Source: Bacillaceae bacterium
GTDB lineage: Bacteria > Bacillota > Bacilli > Bacillales > Alkalibacillaceae
Reading direction: 5' to 3'
DNA: 64,000 bases
Assembly: GCA_017656265.1 (NCBI GenBank)
Contig: JACDOD010000005.1
Location: 62,001-126,000, forward strand
The position numbers were made by a program, and so were the translations under genes. The notes beneath the pieces are model-generated. The model was given only the letters and a program-made list of their open reading frames with translations. It made no database searches and had not been told where the DNA came from. Below, one piece after another: positions 47,124 through 57,264 of the stretch; positions within the stretch are counted from its first letter, which is position 1; the number at the start of each line of letters is the position of its first letter.

Positions 47124-47603
47124 TTGTTTCATGTCGTAAAATATTCCGGTACAAAAGAAGAAAATTATAAACTGGTTTTAAAACAGCTGAAAGCTTTAAT
47201 TGAAGATGAGAAGGATGAAATCGCGAATTTATCCAACGCATCTGCTTTACTCAATCAGTTTTTAGATGAAGTAAACTGGGTAGGGTTTTATTTATGGAAA
47301 AACGAAGAACTGGTACTGGGGCCATTTCAGGGCCTTCCAGCCTGTGTTCGGATCCCTTTTGGAAGAGGAGTATGCGGAACAGCTGTAAAAGAGGAAAAAA
47401 CTATGCGGGTCGCAGATGTTCATCAATTTCCTGGCCACATCGCCTGTGATGCAGCCAGCCAATCTGAAATTGTCATTCCGATTTATAGGAAAGGAACATT
47501 GTTCGGGGTTCTGGACATCGACAGTCCGATTAAAAACCGATTTGACAAGACAGATGAAAAATATCTTGAACAGTTTGCTTCCATCTTAAGTGAATATCTT
47601 TAA
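47124..47603 (+). CDS. ytsP: Free methionine-R-sulfoxide reductase, GAF domain (YtsP)
   Basis: 159 aa from a TTG start with AGGGGG upstream. A single GAF domain with the three fRMsr cysteines in PACVRI, GVCGTA and IACDAAS. It reduces free Met-R-sulfoxide. Divergent from refZ; convergent with ytrP across a bidirectional terminator. Confidence 0.93.
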   Translation: MFHVVKYSGTKEENYKLVLKQLKALIEDEKDEIANLSNASALLNQFLDEVNWVGFYLWKNEELVLGPFQGLPACVRIPFGRGVCGTAVKEEKTMRVADVHQFPGHIACDAASQSEIVIPIYRKGTLFGVLDIDSPIKNRFDKTDEKYLEQFASILSEYL

Positions 47604-47606
47604 TTC

Positions 47607-47662
47607 AAAAAAAAGCAGGGTGCTCATATGACAGTTGATGTCCTCAGGCACCCTGTTTTTTA
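47607..47662. terminator. Bidirectional terminator between ytsP and ytrP
   Basis: AAAAAAAAGCAGGGTGC and GCACCCTGTTTTTTAT arms between convergent genes. Confidence 0.88.
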
Positions 47663-47684
47663 TATTTTCATCCTCACGGCAGCG

Positions 47685-47716
47685 TCAAATCAAGGTCAAA
47701 TCAAGGTCAAATCAAG
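47685..47716. repeat. Short tandem repeat at the ytrP stop
   Basis: The 11-mer TCAAATCAAGG occurs nearly three times in tandem, ending one base before the ytrP stop codon. No coding or terminator function is seen. Confidence 0.6.
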
Positions 47717-47717
47717 T

Positions 47718-49619
47718 TTAAGAGCCGAGATCATTTTGCGTTTTAACGCAATTTTTGCCGCTTTCCTTTGCTTTATAAAGAGCACGATCAGCCCGAATAA
47801 AAACATCTTTCACCTGGTCCTTTGTTTTATCATCCCAGAAAGAGACCCCGCAGGATATGGTGACCCCGGGCTCCGTCTTTTCCGATACAGTGTGAACAAT
47901 CCTCTCACTAATACGAGAGGCTTCTTCAAGAGTCGTATCCGGGAAATAAACCGCCAGTTCCTCACCACCCCATCTGGCTGCCACATCTTTGTATGCAATG
48001 TGCTCTTTAATAATCTCTGCAACCTGAATGATAATTTGATCACCTACATGATGTCCATACCTGTCGTTTACCTTTTTAAAGTCATCAATATCCATCATGA
48101 GAAAGGCGCCCTGATCCCCGGATTCCATATGTCTGTGAAGGGATTCATCAAGATATTTCCTGGAGAATAATTTAGTTAAATAATCGGTTTTTACCAGCTG
48201 TTCGAGCTCCTCCTTTAACATGGAGTTTATTACTGTCAGCGCTGAATGCTGAACAATGGATTGAAGCAGCTTAAATGTTTCAAAGGAAAAATAATAGGAT
48301 TGATGATGAAGAACGATGACAAGCCCGACCATCCTCTTCTCCTGAATCATAGGAATGGCCATAACCGACTGAAAATCAAAAGGATAGGACGGAAACTTGG
48401 CGAGAAAGTCACCGATAAAAATTCCTTCCTTTTGCTGCTCTAATTGTCTATTTAAAAATTCAATAAACCTTTTTCCTTCCGTTGAATAGAAAAACGACGT
48501 GCTTCCTTTTTGCAATTCAAAATAATTTAAATCATCATTGCTGTACAAAATCACGCCAACTTCTTCAGCATGAAAACTCTCAACTGTCTGCTTTGAAATA
48601 TATGAAATGGTATCCGAGAGACTCAAATTCATATTCAACCGCTGAGAGGTGCTGTTAATGAGCTGAAGATCCTCAACTAATTTTTTAGACTGCTGATATA
48701 ACCTGGCATTTTCCAGTGCATTACCTGCTGTGTTGGCCAGCAATGAAATGAATTCAATATCCTTCTCCGGAAACAACACGGATTTTGGAGTAATAATTTG
48801 CAGCACACCATAAATGCCCTGCTTTCCTTTTAATGGAGCATATAAACATGACCGTTTATCTTCAATCCTGTCCTCGATTTGAACCTCTCCTGTCAGATAG
48901 GCCTGCGTACTTGCATGATTGGAGTCTTCCATCTCATAGGAAATAATCTTAACAGGCAAACGTTCATGAATAGAATCATCCTGGGATAAAAGCAAATGAT
49001 ATTCAAATTCAGGGTAAATTTGTTGTAAAGTAAAAATAATTTCTTTTAGTACATCATCCATGCGGATGGATGAATGAAATTTTGAAGTCACACGATATAA
49101 AAGCTCGTATTTTTTTTCTTCATTCAGGATACCCAGAACCCCCCTCATTTTAATAAGTACCCGTACGGTTTCAGATGAGATATCCTGAAATGCTTCCAGT
49201 TGTTTATAAATCATTTCTTCTTGTAAAAATGTTAACAGCAGGAAGCCATAATTTTTGTTTTCGATTTGAAGCGGGAGACGATAAATCAGTGTATCAGCTT
49301 TTTTTGGATACAAAACCTGACCATAACCGAGCGGTTTTTGATCGGCCATCTGGCTGAACCACTCTCCTATGTTGTTAGGTTCAAGCTCCACATCACAGCC
49401 CTCAGATGGAGTGTTTTTCCCATAAAGCTGAATGGAATCGGTATATTCATTGATAAGGTAAATGGCACAAGAACTGGCGTTTGTAGCTTCTTTAATCGTT
49501 CTTGCCAGTTCACTTACAAAATGATTGAAATTTAAATGTGACTTTGAAACCATTAATTCATAAAATTGATGTCTGATTTCAAACATTGTATTAGAGTTAG
49601 ACACGCCTTTGTTTTTCAT
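47718..49619 (-). CDS. ytrP: YtrP, multi-GAF diguanylate cyclase-like protein
   Basis: 633 aa, soluble. Three GAF-like regions (about 30-160, 170-305 and 315-465) and a C-terminal GGDEF domain with intact GGEEL at 551-555. The inhibitory I-site position reads AYKD, lacking the Arg of RxxD, so product inhibition at that site is unlikely. Likely makes c-di-GMP in response to small molecules bound by GAF. Located before rpsD as in B. subtilis. Confidence 0.9.
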   Translation of the reverse strand: MKNKGVSNSNTMFEIRHQFYELMVSKSHLNFNHFVSELARTIKEATNASSCAIYLINEYTDSIQLYGKNTPSEGCDVELEPNNIGEWFSQMADQKPLGYGQVLYPKKADTLIYRLPLQIENKNYGFLLLTFLQEEMIYKQLEAFQDISSETVRVLIKMRGVLGILNEEKKYELLYRVTSKFHSSIRMDDVLKEIIFTLQQIYPEFEYHLLLSQDDSIHERLPVKIISYEMEDSNHASTQAYLTGEVQIEDRIEDKRSCLYAPLKGKQGIYGVLQIITPKSVLFPEKDIEFISLLANTAGNALENARLYQQSKKLVEDLQLINSTSQRLNMNLSLSDTISYISKQTVESFHAEEVGVILYSNDDLNYFELQKGSTSFFYSTEGKRFIEFLNRQLEQQKEGIFIGDFLAKFPSYPFDFQSVMAIPMIQEKRMVGLVIVLHHQSYYFSFETFKLLQSIVQHSALTVINSMLKEELEQLVKTDYLTKLFSRKYLDESLHRHMESGDQGAFLMMDIDDFKKVNDRYGHHVGDQIIIQVAEIIKEHIAYKDVAARWGGEELAVYFPDTTLEEASRISERIVHTVSEKTEPGVTISCGVSFWDDKTKDQVKDVFIRADRALYKAKESGKNCVKTQNDLGS

Positions 49620-49763
49620 TTGTCATCACCCTGAGCTTATCTATATATAAATAAAAATAGTAAATCCTGCCTGGTACTTTTTTCATTTTACCACACTTAC
49701 GCTTGAAATAAGTAAAGAAAAACGAAACATTTCTTATAAATACACTGGCTAAACAGGAACCTC

Positions 49764-49792
49764 TTGACTAAATTGATGAAAAAAATTATAAT
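49764..49792 (+). promoter_or_regulatory. Sigma-A promoter of rpsD
   Basis: TTGACT, 17-base spacer, TATAAT: near-consensus, 188 bases before the rpsD start. Confidence 0.88.
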
Positions 49793-49979
49793 AGCCTTTG
49801 TGTAAAATAAAAGGCGGCTTATGTGGACCAGCGATGGGTTCATTTTGTTCCTCTTCATAAGAGGTGTATCGTGTAACTCTCTGCTGCCGGAGCGAAGGTA
49901 CATGAAAACAAAATGAACATCGTGAAAGGGACACGCTGTTTTTATTTTATGCAAATCAAATATAAAGGAGGAAATGCCA
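49793..49979 (+). promoter_or_regulatory. rpsD leader, probable S4 autoregulatory RNA
   Basis: About 180 untranslated bases between the promoter and rpsD. Several pairings are visible, including CCTCTTCATAAGAGG and repeated TTCATTTTGTT / AACAAAATGAA complements. In B. subtilis the rpsD leader binds S4 and represses translation. The overall position and length agree; I did not fold it. Confidence 0.7.
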
Positions 49980-50582
49980 ATGGCCCGTTACAGAGGTCCA
50001 GTATGGAAGAAGTCTCGTCGTTATGGCATTTCTTTGAGCGGAACAGGAAAAGAGCTTGAAAGACGTCCTTATCCACCGGGACAACATGGCCCGAATCAGA
50101 GAAGAAAGCTTTCTGAATACGGTCTGCAGCTTCAGGAAAAACAAAAACTGCGTTTCATGTACGGAATTAACGAACGTCAATTCCGCCGTATCTTTGAAGA
50201 TGCAGGTAAGATGAGAGGGGTTCATGGTGAGAACTTCTTAATTCTCCTTGAATCTCGCCTGGACAACTTAGTTTATCGACTTGGTCTGGCCCGTACACGC
50301 CGTCAGGCACGTCAGCTTGTAAACCATGGCCACATCACTGTTGATGGAAGCCGAGTAGACATTCCATCTTATCGGGTAAAGCCAGGTCAGACAATCGGCG
50401 TTCGCGAAAAATCTCGTGATCTTGCTGTCATTAAAGAAGCTGTAGAAGTAAACAACTTTGTTCCAGAATACCTTTCTTTTGATGAAGAAAAACTGGAAGG
50501 GACATTTAACCGCTATCCTGAACGCTCTGAATTGCCATCTGAAATCAACGAAGCGCTTGTCGTTGAATTCTACTCTCGTTAA
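49980..50582 (+). CDS. rpsD: 30S ribosomal protein S4
   Basis: 200 aa from ATG at 49980, eight bases after AAGGAGG; an ATG two codons earlier is too close. [14 protein letters not shown] start, and the S4 RNA-binding domain [18 protein letters not shown] is seen in its key part LDNLVYRLG. Primary 16S rRNA binder. Single-gene unit separate from the main ribosomal operons, typical of Bacillus. Confidence 0.98.
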   Translation: MARYRGPVWKKSRRYGISLSGTGKELERRPYPPGQHGPNQRRKLSEYGLQLQEKQKLRFMYGINERQFRRIFEDAGKMRGVHGENFLILLESRLDNLVYRLGLARTRRQARQLVNHGHITVDGSRVDIPSYRVKPGQTIGVREKSRDLAVIKEAVEVNNFVPEYLSFDEEKLEGTFNRYPERSELPSEINEALVVEFYSR

Positions 50583-50595
50583 TAAGATTGCATGT

Positions 50596-50640
50596 AAAAA
50601 CCCTGAAATCCTTGATTGTCAAGGAATTTCAGGGTTTTTA
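50596..50640. terminator. Bidirectional terminator between rpsD and the GGDEF gene
   Basis: AAAAACCCTGAAATCCTT and AAGGAATTTCAGGGTTTTT arms between convergent genes. Confidence 0.9.
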
Positions 50641-50646
50641 TTTTGA

Positions 50647-52122
50647 CTAGTTCTGCTGATATACCTGAAACTGGTTTTTTCCTTTTTCTTTCGAGGCATA
50701 TAAGGCATGATCTGCTTTTTTATATAATTCTACAGCATCTGCGCCATGGTCAGGGGCAAATGCAATACCGATACTTGCCGACACGCCCAGCCCTTTAAGG
50801 TCTTCAATTTGATTCATTTCATCCCGTATCATTTGAATTAAGCGGCTGGCAGCCTTTGCAGCTTCCCCTTTTGTCGTTTCCTCCATAATCAATATAAATT
50901 CATCCCCGCCATATCTGAATAATTGATCTTTTTTACGGGCTACTTCTTTCATAACGTTTGAAATCCTTCTTAATAAATCATCCCCCCGATCATGGCCAAG
51001 GAGATCATTGACGGATTTAAAATTATCGATATCCATCATCAGCAAAGCGGTAACACCCTGTTCGAAAGTAATGGTTGATTTACAGTACTCATCAAAGGCT
51101 GCACGGTTTTTCGTGCCGGTTAGACTGTCGTGAAAAGCGAGATGCATTGGTGTGGCTACCCACCTGGATATCATAAATGAGATGGCTACGGCGATACTGA
51201 CAGACAATATAAATTGAAGCAAATACGTGTTTGTCAAATGATCTAATGCAGCCTGAAGCTCCACATCGTTATAGACAATTTCGATGACTTTTTCTTTAGA
51301 TATTCCCGGGTCGTACTCAGAATCATGATATATATACCGATAAGTGACGGGTTCCTCTTTCCAGACCCCCTTCACTTCCATCGTGTCACCCGTCTTTAAA
51401 ACTTGTTCAAAAACTTCTCTATTTTCGTGATTCAGTTCAAGAATTTTACTGGTACCTATATAAAGCCCGCCAATATTTAAAACATTAATTTTATTAATCA
51501 TGTCGTATTTATTTTCAATATCTGAGGCAACATCCACAAAACTAAATTGTTCAAAAATTTGTCCGTGCTGAAGGTCGTAGCCCAACTGGATCAGATAGTT
51601 GTGATCAGGCGTTGCCATATAACTGTATTTTTTTATCTTACCAGTAGCCTGTTCAATCTCCAGACCATCATGATAAAATTCACCGGTTTCTCTCCGTTCA
51701 TCTAATATTCTGGCCAATTTCGAACAGCATTCGTCGAAGTCCAGTCCAATATCATCTTCAAAGCTGCTATGTATAATTACATTTTCATCATTTATGATAT
51801 AAATATCTATCCCATCAAAATCTTCTTTCAATTTTGCAAAATCCCATTCATCAAAATCTGGATTTTCTTCATACTTAGACATGAGGTCAAAGGTATACTC
51901 TTGCATATTTGCTGCCGTTTCCTGATCAAAAAAATAATAAGCCTTTTCAGTAATTCCAAGTGAATATTCAATTATATCCTGGATCTGTCTTAATTGGGAT
52001 TCATTATGCTTGACCGTCTGGTTAATCACCCTGTTGTAATCAACGAGTGCAAGTATCCCTACAACCAAAACAGAAAAGGTGATCATAATGAGAAACAGTT
52101 TAAATCTAAATTTTTTATTCAC
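50647..52122 (-). CDS. Membrane diguanylate cyclase with extracellular sensor
   Basis: 491 aa from a GTG start with AGAGGTG upstream. Membrane segments at about 7-27 and 298-320 flank a Cache-like extracellular domain. The GGDEF domain has RYGGDEF (GGDEF at 405-409) and the I-site RKKD (396-399), so it should be an active, product-inhibited enzyme. Sensor ligand unknown. Second cyclase beside rpsD. Confidence 0.88.
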   Translation of the reverse strand: MNKKFRFKLFLIMITFSVLVVGILALVDYNRVINQTVKHNESQLRQIQDIIEYSLGITEKAYYFFDQETAANMQEYTFDLMSKYEENPDFDEWDFAKLKEDFDGIDIYIINDENVIIHSSFEDDIGLDFDECCSKLARILDERRETGEFYHDGLEIEQATGKIKKYSYMATPDHNYLIQLGYDLQHGQIFEQFSFVDVASDIENKYDMINKINVLNIGGLYIGTSKILELNHENREVFEQVLKTGDTMEVKGVWKEEPVTYRYIYHDSEYDPGISKEKVIEIVYNDVELQAALDHLTNTYLLQFILSVSIAVAISFMISRWVATPMHLAFHDSLTGTKNRAAFDEYCKSTITFEQGVTALLMMDIDNFKSVNDLLGHDRGDDLLRRISNVMKEVARKKDQLFRYGGDEFILIMEETTKGEAAKAASRLIQMIRDEMNQIEDLKGLGVSASIGIAFAPDHGADAVELYKKADHALYASKEKGKNQFQVYQQN

Positions 52123-52301
52123 ATTTTCACCTCTAGTAATAACCGCCGTTAGATTAGAAAAATAGTTTACAAGATTATCATAGCGAAAATGGTAGAAAAA
52201 GTAACTATTTTTGTAAAATAGTAATAGAAATGGATTATGAAATAAGAAAACCCTTAGGCTGTTCTTACGAAAAACACATGTGCCCTGTTTAGCTTGGAGT
52301 T

Positions 52302-52343
52302 AAAAAAAGGATAGGTGGGCTAAAAAAGCTAGCCCGCCTACCC
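52302..52343 (-). terminator. Terminator after tyrS
   Basis: GGTAGGCGGGCTA and TAGCCCACCTATCC arms on the minus strand, followed by a run of seven T. Confidence 0.88.
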
Positions 52344-52352
52344 TTAAAACCT

Positions 52353-53621
52353 TTATTCAAAACGAATCAGGAAGTATTTTTTCTTGCCCCTACGAATAAT
52401 GGTAAACTTGCCGTCAATTTTGTCTTCTTCTCCTACTGTATATTGCAGATCCTGCTGACGTTCTCCATTGATGTAGATGGCTCCATTTTGAATATCTTCC
52501 CGCGCCTGGCGTTTTGATGAAGAAATTTTCGCTTCCACTAATAGATCAATTAATCCTTTTTCCTTCTCCATAAAAGTATGGGAAGGAACATCTTTAAATC
52601 CCTGTTCGATCTCTTCGCCATTCAAGGATTTAATGTCTCCGCTGAAAAGGGCTGCGGAAATTTTTTGAGCCTGTCTCAGTGCCTTTTCACCGTGGACCAT
52701 TCGGGTCACTTCTTCTGCAAGACGCTTTTGAGCCACACGTTTCTCCGGCTGTGTTGCCACTTCGTTTTCCAGTTTTTTAATTTCCTCATGATCCAGGAAT
52801 GTAAAGTATTTAATAAACTTAATGACATCCCGGTCATCGGCATTAATCCAGAACTGGTAAAACTCGTAAGGTGTTGTTTTTTCTGGATCAAGCCAGATGG
52901 CACCCCCGGCTGTTTTCCCAAACTTGGTTCCATCTGCTTTTGTGATTAGCGGTACGGTTAATCCGAACGCTTTGGCCTGCTCCCCTTCTTCAGACGTCCT
53001 TCGAATGAGTTCAAGACCTGCTGTGATATTTCCCCACTGGTCACTTCCCCCAACCTGTAATGTACAGTTTTTCTCTTTGTACAGTTTCATAAAGTCCAGA
53101 GACTGAAGAATCATGTAACTGAATTCCGTGTATGAAATTCCGCCTTCGATCCGGGATTCTACGGACTCTTTAGCCAGCATGTAATTGACACTGAAATGCT
53201 TGCCGATATCCCTTAAAAATTCGATCGTAGTCATATCAGACAGCCAGTCATAGTTATTGGCAATCATCGCCCCAGTTTTTTCGTCATCAAAATCAAGCAG
53301 CTTTTCCAGCTGGGATTTAATTTTGCTGCTCCACTCTTCCACCACATGTGCTTCATTCAACTGGCGCTCTGAACTGCGGCCGCTCGGATCTCCAATTAAT
53401 CCTGTACCCCCGCCCACAAGAGCAATGGGACGGTGACCTGCTTTTTGAAACCTCTTCAAAAGCATGATCGGAAGCAAATTTCCTACATGAAGACTGTCGG
53501 CAGTCGGGTCAAATCCGCAGTATAATGTCACGGTTTCTTGTTCAAGGTGTTCCTTTAACCCTTCTTCATCTGTAATTTGATTCACCAATCCTCGTTCTGT
53601 TAAATCCTGTAATAAATCCAT
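52353..53621 (-). CDS. tyrS: Tyrosyl-tRNA synthetase
   Basis: 422 aa. HIGH-type motif HVGN at 45-48 in GFDPTADSLHVGN, KFGKT as the KMSKS loop, and a C-terminal S4-like tRNA-binding domain (ISSSKRQAREDIQNGA). TyrS class, not TyrZ. Under T-box control (53721-53960). Confidence 0.97.
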   Translation of the reverse strand: MDLLQDLTERGLVNQITDEEGLKEHLEQETVTLYCGFDPTADSLHVGNLLPIMLLKRFQKAGHRPIALVGGGTGLIGDPSGRSSERQLNEAHVVEEWSSKIKSQLEKLLDFDDEKTGAMIANNYDWLSDMTTIEFLRDIGKHFSVNYMLAKESVESRIEGGISYTEFSYMILQSLDFMKLYKEKNCTLQVGGSDQWGNITAGLELIRRTSEEGEQAKAFGLTVPLITKADGTKFGKTAGGAIWLDPEKTTPYEFYQFWINADDRDVIKFIKYFTFLDHEEIKKLENEVATQPEKRVAQKRLAEEVTRMVHGEKALRQAQKISAALFSGDIKSLNGEEIEQGFKDVPSHTFMEKEKGLIDLLVEAKISSSKRQAREDIQNGAIYINGERQQDLQYTVGEEDKIDGKFTIIRRGKKKYFLIRFE

Positions 53622-53720
53622 AATGTCCCTCCTCTTTCATCATTGATCTAATTCATCACGGTTGTTTTTTCTATACAGCGGGATACTATAATTGCCTGTC
53701 TTATTATTAAAAAAGCCAAC

Positions 53721-53960
53721 AAAAAACTCGCCCCTATATATAAGGGGCGAGAATGTATACTTCCCGCGGTACCACCCTTGTTGCAGAAAACTGCCGCTTC
53801 ATTGGATAACGGATTCATCCGTCTTCTGCTATTTGCAGAAGCTGCTCCAAGACGTAATTCGCAATCTGCTGTGTGCTGACTTGCACCAGCCGTCAGCTCT
53901 CTTTGGACAGGGAACAGACTGCTACTTCATCTTTTCTTCGCATTCTCCTATAATACGTTG
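53721..53960 (-). promoter_or_regulatory. Tyrosine T-box riboswitch
   Basis: On the minus strand the T-box core AAGGGTGGTACCGCG (53779-53765) precedes a terminator CTCGCCCC / GGGGCGAG (53751-53727) with a T-run. A UAC tyrosine codon in GCGAATTACG is the likely specifier. Uncharged tRNA-Tyr should favour the antiterminator and allow tyrS expression. Confidence 0.93.
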
Positions 53961-54037
53961 TTATACATAAATACCATAATTTCATAAAAAAAGCAACAAG
54001 ATAAGTATGTAGATTCATGTCCAGCAAAATGGGAATG

Positions 54038-54046
54038 TGCTATAAT
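54038..54046 (+). promoter_or_regulatory. Extended -10 promoter of the PBP gene
   Basis: TGCTATAAT, with no clear -35, about 32 bases before the ATG at 54078. AGGAGG lies 11 bases before the start. Confidence 0.55.
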
Positions 54047-54077
54047 ATAGTGTGGAATTTTAGGAGGTATTTACAAA

Positions 54078-57000
54078 ATGGCTAACAAACATTCAGATAA
54101 ACAGAATAAATGGCTTGAGATCTGGCATAAAGGTAAGTTACAAAAGTTTTTCCGTGTTTCATATGATGTATTCTGGAACGTGTTATTATTTTTTATTATT
54201 CTCGGACTTATAGGTTTCTTTTTTGTCGGTGGTGTTGGAGCCGGTTATTTTGCTTCTCTTGTTAAGGATGAGCCAATCCGGAGCAAGGCTGAAATGGAAA
54301 AGCGTATTTACAATTATGAAGAAACAACCCTTGTTTACTTTGATAACAATCAATATCTTGGGAAATTAAGTTCGGATTTATACCGAGAAGAAATAAATAT
54401 TGATGATGTTTCAGAGCACGTCATCAGTGCGCTGATCGCTACAGAAGATGAATATTTCTTTGAACACCCTGGAGTCGTGCCAAAGGCAATTCTGAGGGCA
54501 TTGTTCCAGGAAGTATCCAACTCTTCCATTAAGACGGGGGGAAGTACTCTAACCCAGCAGCTGATCAAAAACCAGATTTTGACAAACGAGGTTTCCTTTG
54601 AGCGCAAAGCTAAAGAGATTCTTCTTGCTTTGCGTCTTGAACAATTTTTTGATAAGGAAAAGATTTTGGAAGCCTATCTGAATGTTGTTCCATTTGGAAG
54701 AGACTCTTCAGGCCGAAATATTGCCGGTATTCAAACAGCGGCACAGGGAATATTTGGTGTTGATGCAGCAGATCTAAATTTGCCTCAGGCCGCATATATC
54801 GCCGGATTGCCTCAGAGCCCGTTCTACTATACTCCATTTAAAAACGGCGGTGAATTAAAAAGCGAAGAAGGTCTGGAACCTGGACTGGAACGAATGAAAG
54901 TGGTTCTGGAGCGCATGTATGAAACAGGTGTCATAACGAAACAGGAGTATGAAGAAGCACTTGAGTATGATATTGTCAGTGACTTCGCTGAATGGCAGCC
55001 GCTACCAATTCAGCAATACCCATTCTTAACATTTGAAATTGAAAAGCGGGCCCGTGACATACTGACAGTCATACTTGCTGAACAGGATGGCTACACAAAA
55101 GAAGACCTGGAAAACAATGAACAGCTGCGGGAACAGTATAAAATTATTGCTGACCGTGATTTGCGCCAAAATGGCTATAAGATTCATACCACCATTGACA
55201 AAGAGATCTATGATAAGTTTCAGGAAATCGCAAAAGAGTATGATCGGTTCGCACCTACTCATACCATTGTTGTAACAGATCCTGAAACAGGAGAACGTCA
55301 AACGAAGGAATTGCCTGTTCAGGTTGGCTCCATCCTGATTGAAAATAAAACAGGAAGAATTATTGCATTTGTAGGCGGTAGAGACTTTAGTATAAGCGAA
55401 TTAAATCACGCAACCGATACATTAAGACCAAATGGAAGTACAATGAAGCCTCTTTTGGATTATGCACCGGCTTTTGAAAAAGGAATTATTCAGCCTGGTT
55501 CTCCAATTCCAGATGTGGAATTTACCTATGGAGGCTCAGCAGAACCCTGGTCTCCCGCCAACTATACAGGACGGGAACACGGGCTGACCAGTGCCCGCTT
55601 AGCACTGGCAAGGTCTTACAACATTCCTGCTGCCCGGACTTATTTAAAAATGCTGAATGAACGTCCTGCAGAATATTTAAAAGAAATGGGCTTTACTTCT
55701 TTAACTGAAGGCGATATGTATAATGCCTCCATGTCCATCGGTGGACTTACTAATGGGGTAACCGTTGAAGAAAATGTCAACGCGTATGTTACATTTGCTA
55801 ATTATGGTAAATTTGTGGACGCATACATGATTGAACGGATTGAAACTAAAGACGGAGAATTGATTTATGAGCACGAATCTGAGCCTGTTGAAGTATTTTC
55901 TCCGCAAACCGCTTATTTAACGCTGGACATGATGCGTGATGTGCTGAAATATGGTACGGCTACTTATACTAATTATGTGTTAAATCATAAAAATGTCGAT
56001 TGGGCAGGGAAAACTGGTACGACCCAGAACTGGCAGGATACCTGGTTTGTTGCAACGAATCCAAACGTCACTATTGGAAGCTGGATGGGCTATGATACGT
56101 ATGATGCGAATGGTGATGGGAGCGCTGATCCAGAAATTATTAATTTAAAATGCAGTTCCTGTGATCTCGGTTACAGTAACCGGAATGTAAGGTTCTGGTC
56201 CATGCTGGTTAATGCTGCCTCAGAAATCCGTCCGGAATTAATGATCCCTCAGGAGAGATTCAAAAATCCTGGAGGAATCGTTCGTACCAGTATTTGTGAA
56301 GTTTCTGGGCTGCTGCCTGGTGAAGCCTGTCAGGAGCTTGGATTGGTTAAGTCTGAAGTCTTTAATGCTAAATATGTTCCGAAAAAAGAGGATTATAGTT
56401 TGATTAAAGGAAATTATGTCACCATTGATGAAAAGGTATATGCTTCCGGTGAAAACACCCCTGAGGAGTTTACTCAGGAAGGTTATTTCCTCAATCCTAA
56501 ATTTTTAAAGGATATGGAATGGGACAAAATTGAAGACTTAAATAAATTAATTCCTGACCGTGAAGGATGGGAGCAAATAAAAGTTCCTGAAGTTGAGGAG
56601 CTGGAAAATGATGAAAAAGCACCTTCTTCACCAAAAAATGTTGCAGTTGAAAATGAACAATTAATCTGGGAAAAACCGAAAGAGAAAGATGTTATCGGAT
56701 ATCGCATTTATCAGACGGACCAGGAAGATCAACCCGGAGAGCTGATTGGCAGCACAACTGAACTTGAGTTTATGATTCCGGCCCAGGATAAAGCGTATTA
56801 TGTAACAGCTGTCGATTATTTTGGCCAGGAGTCTGATCCGTCAGCAACTGTTATTTACGGTGAATTGCCTGACAACAGTCAATGTGAGGAAGAAAATGAT
56901 TTTGGCTTCCCGTTTAATGATACTGATGAGGAAGACTGCACCGATGATGGAACAGATACTCCTCCAGACGATGATCATACCGGTAATGACAGAGATCCTC

Positions 57001-57233
57001 AAACACCGGGAGATGGCCATTCAGATGACGGGAATACAGATGACGGAAATACAAATGACGGAAATACAGGTGGAGGCAGTACCCCTCCTACCGATCATGA
57101 AGATCAGCCTGGTTCAGATACAGGTGATAACCCGAATCCGGATGAGGACAATAATCAGGAACAGCCTGATACCGGACAAAATGAAGATGGTGAAGGGGAA
57201 GACGGTATTCCTGATATCCTGGATAGATTATAA
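54078..57233 (+). CDS. Class A penicillin-binding protein with acidic tail
   Basis: 1051 aa, long for the family. Cytosolic N-terminus, membrane helix (about 33-58), GT51 transglycosylase with catalytic Glu123 in ATEDEYFFEHPG, and a transpeptidase with S454TMK457, S513YN515 and K645TGT. A fibronectin-like segment (about 845-930) is followed by about 115 residues rich in Asp, Gly, Asn and Glu with DGNT repeats. It builds and cross-links peptidoglycan. It stands where B. subtilis has acsA. Confidence 0.93.
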   Translation: MANKHSDKQNKWLEIWHKGKLQKFFRVSYDVFWNVLLFFIILGLIGFFFVGGVGAGYFASLVKDEPIRSKAEMEKRIYNYEETTLVYFDNNQYLGKLSSDLYREEINIDDVSEHVISALIATEDEYFFEHPGVVPKAILRALFQEVSNSSIKTGGSTLTQQLIKNQILTNEVSFERKAKEILLALRLEQFFDKEKILEAYLNVVPFGRDSSGRNIAGIQTAAQGIFGVDAADLNLPQAAYIAGLPQSPFYYTPFKNGGELKSEEGLEPGLERMKVVLERMYETGVITKQEYEEALEYDIVSDFAEWQPLPIQQYPFLTFEIEKRARDILTVILAEQDGYTKEDLENNEQLREQYKIIADRDLRQNGYKIHTTIDKEIYDKFQEIAKEYDRFAPTHTIVVTDPETGERQTKELPVQVGSILIENKTGRIIAFVGGRDFSISELNHATDTLRPNGSTMKPLLDYAPAFEKGIIQPGSPIPDVEFTYGGSAEPWSPANYTGREHGLTSARLALARSYNIPAARTYLKMLNERPAEYLKEMGFTSLTEGDMYNASMSIGGLTNGVTVEENVNAYVTFANYGKFVDAYMIERIETKDGELIYEHESEPVEVFSPQTAYLTLDMMRDVLKYGTATYTNYVLNHKNVDWAGKTGTTQNWQDTWFVATNPNVTIGSWMGYDTYDANGDGSADPEIINLKCSSCDLGYSNRNVRFWSMLVNAASEIRPELMIPQERFKNPGGIVRTSICEVSGLLPGEACQELGLVKSEVFNAKYVPKKEDYSLIKGNYVTIDEKVYASGENTPEEFTQEGYFLNPKFLKDMEWDKIEDLNKLIPDREGWEQIKVPEVEELENDEKAPSSPKNVAVENEQLIWEKPKEKDVIGYRIYQTDQEDQPGELIGSTTELEFMIPAQDKAYYVTAVDYFGQESDPSATVIYGELPDNSQCEEENDFGFPFNDTDEEDCTDDGTDTPPDDDHTGNDRDPQTPGDGHSDDGNTDDGNTNDGNTGGGSTPPTDHEDQPGSDTGDNPNPDEDNNQEQPDTGQNEDGEGEDGIPDILDRL

Positions 57234-57264
57234 TTCATTTCTGTTTTAATATATTCCTATAAGA

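Noticed and set aside
47685-47716. Tandem 11-mers as a CRISPR or iteron array
   Set aside because: Fewer than three units, no spacers and no associated genes; most likely replication slippage.
47628-48170. 180-codon plus-strand open frame opposite ytrP
   Set aside because: Covers the antisense of the GGDEF domain and starts within the bidirectional terminator.
56821-57249. 142-codon frame overlapping the end of the PBP gene
   Set aside because: Alternate-frame reading of the DGNT-repeat DNA (Met/Thr/Ile-rich); no start signal.
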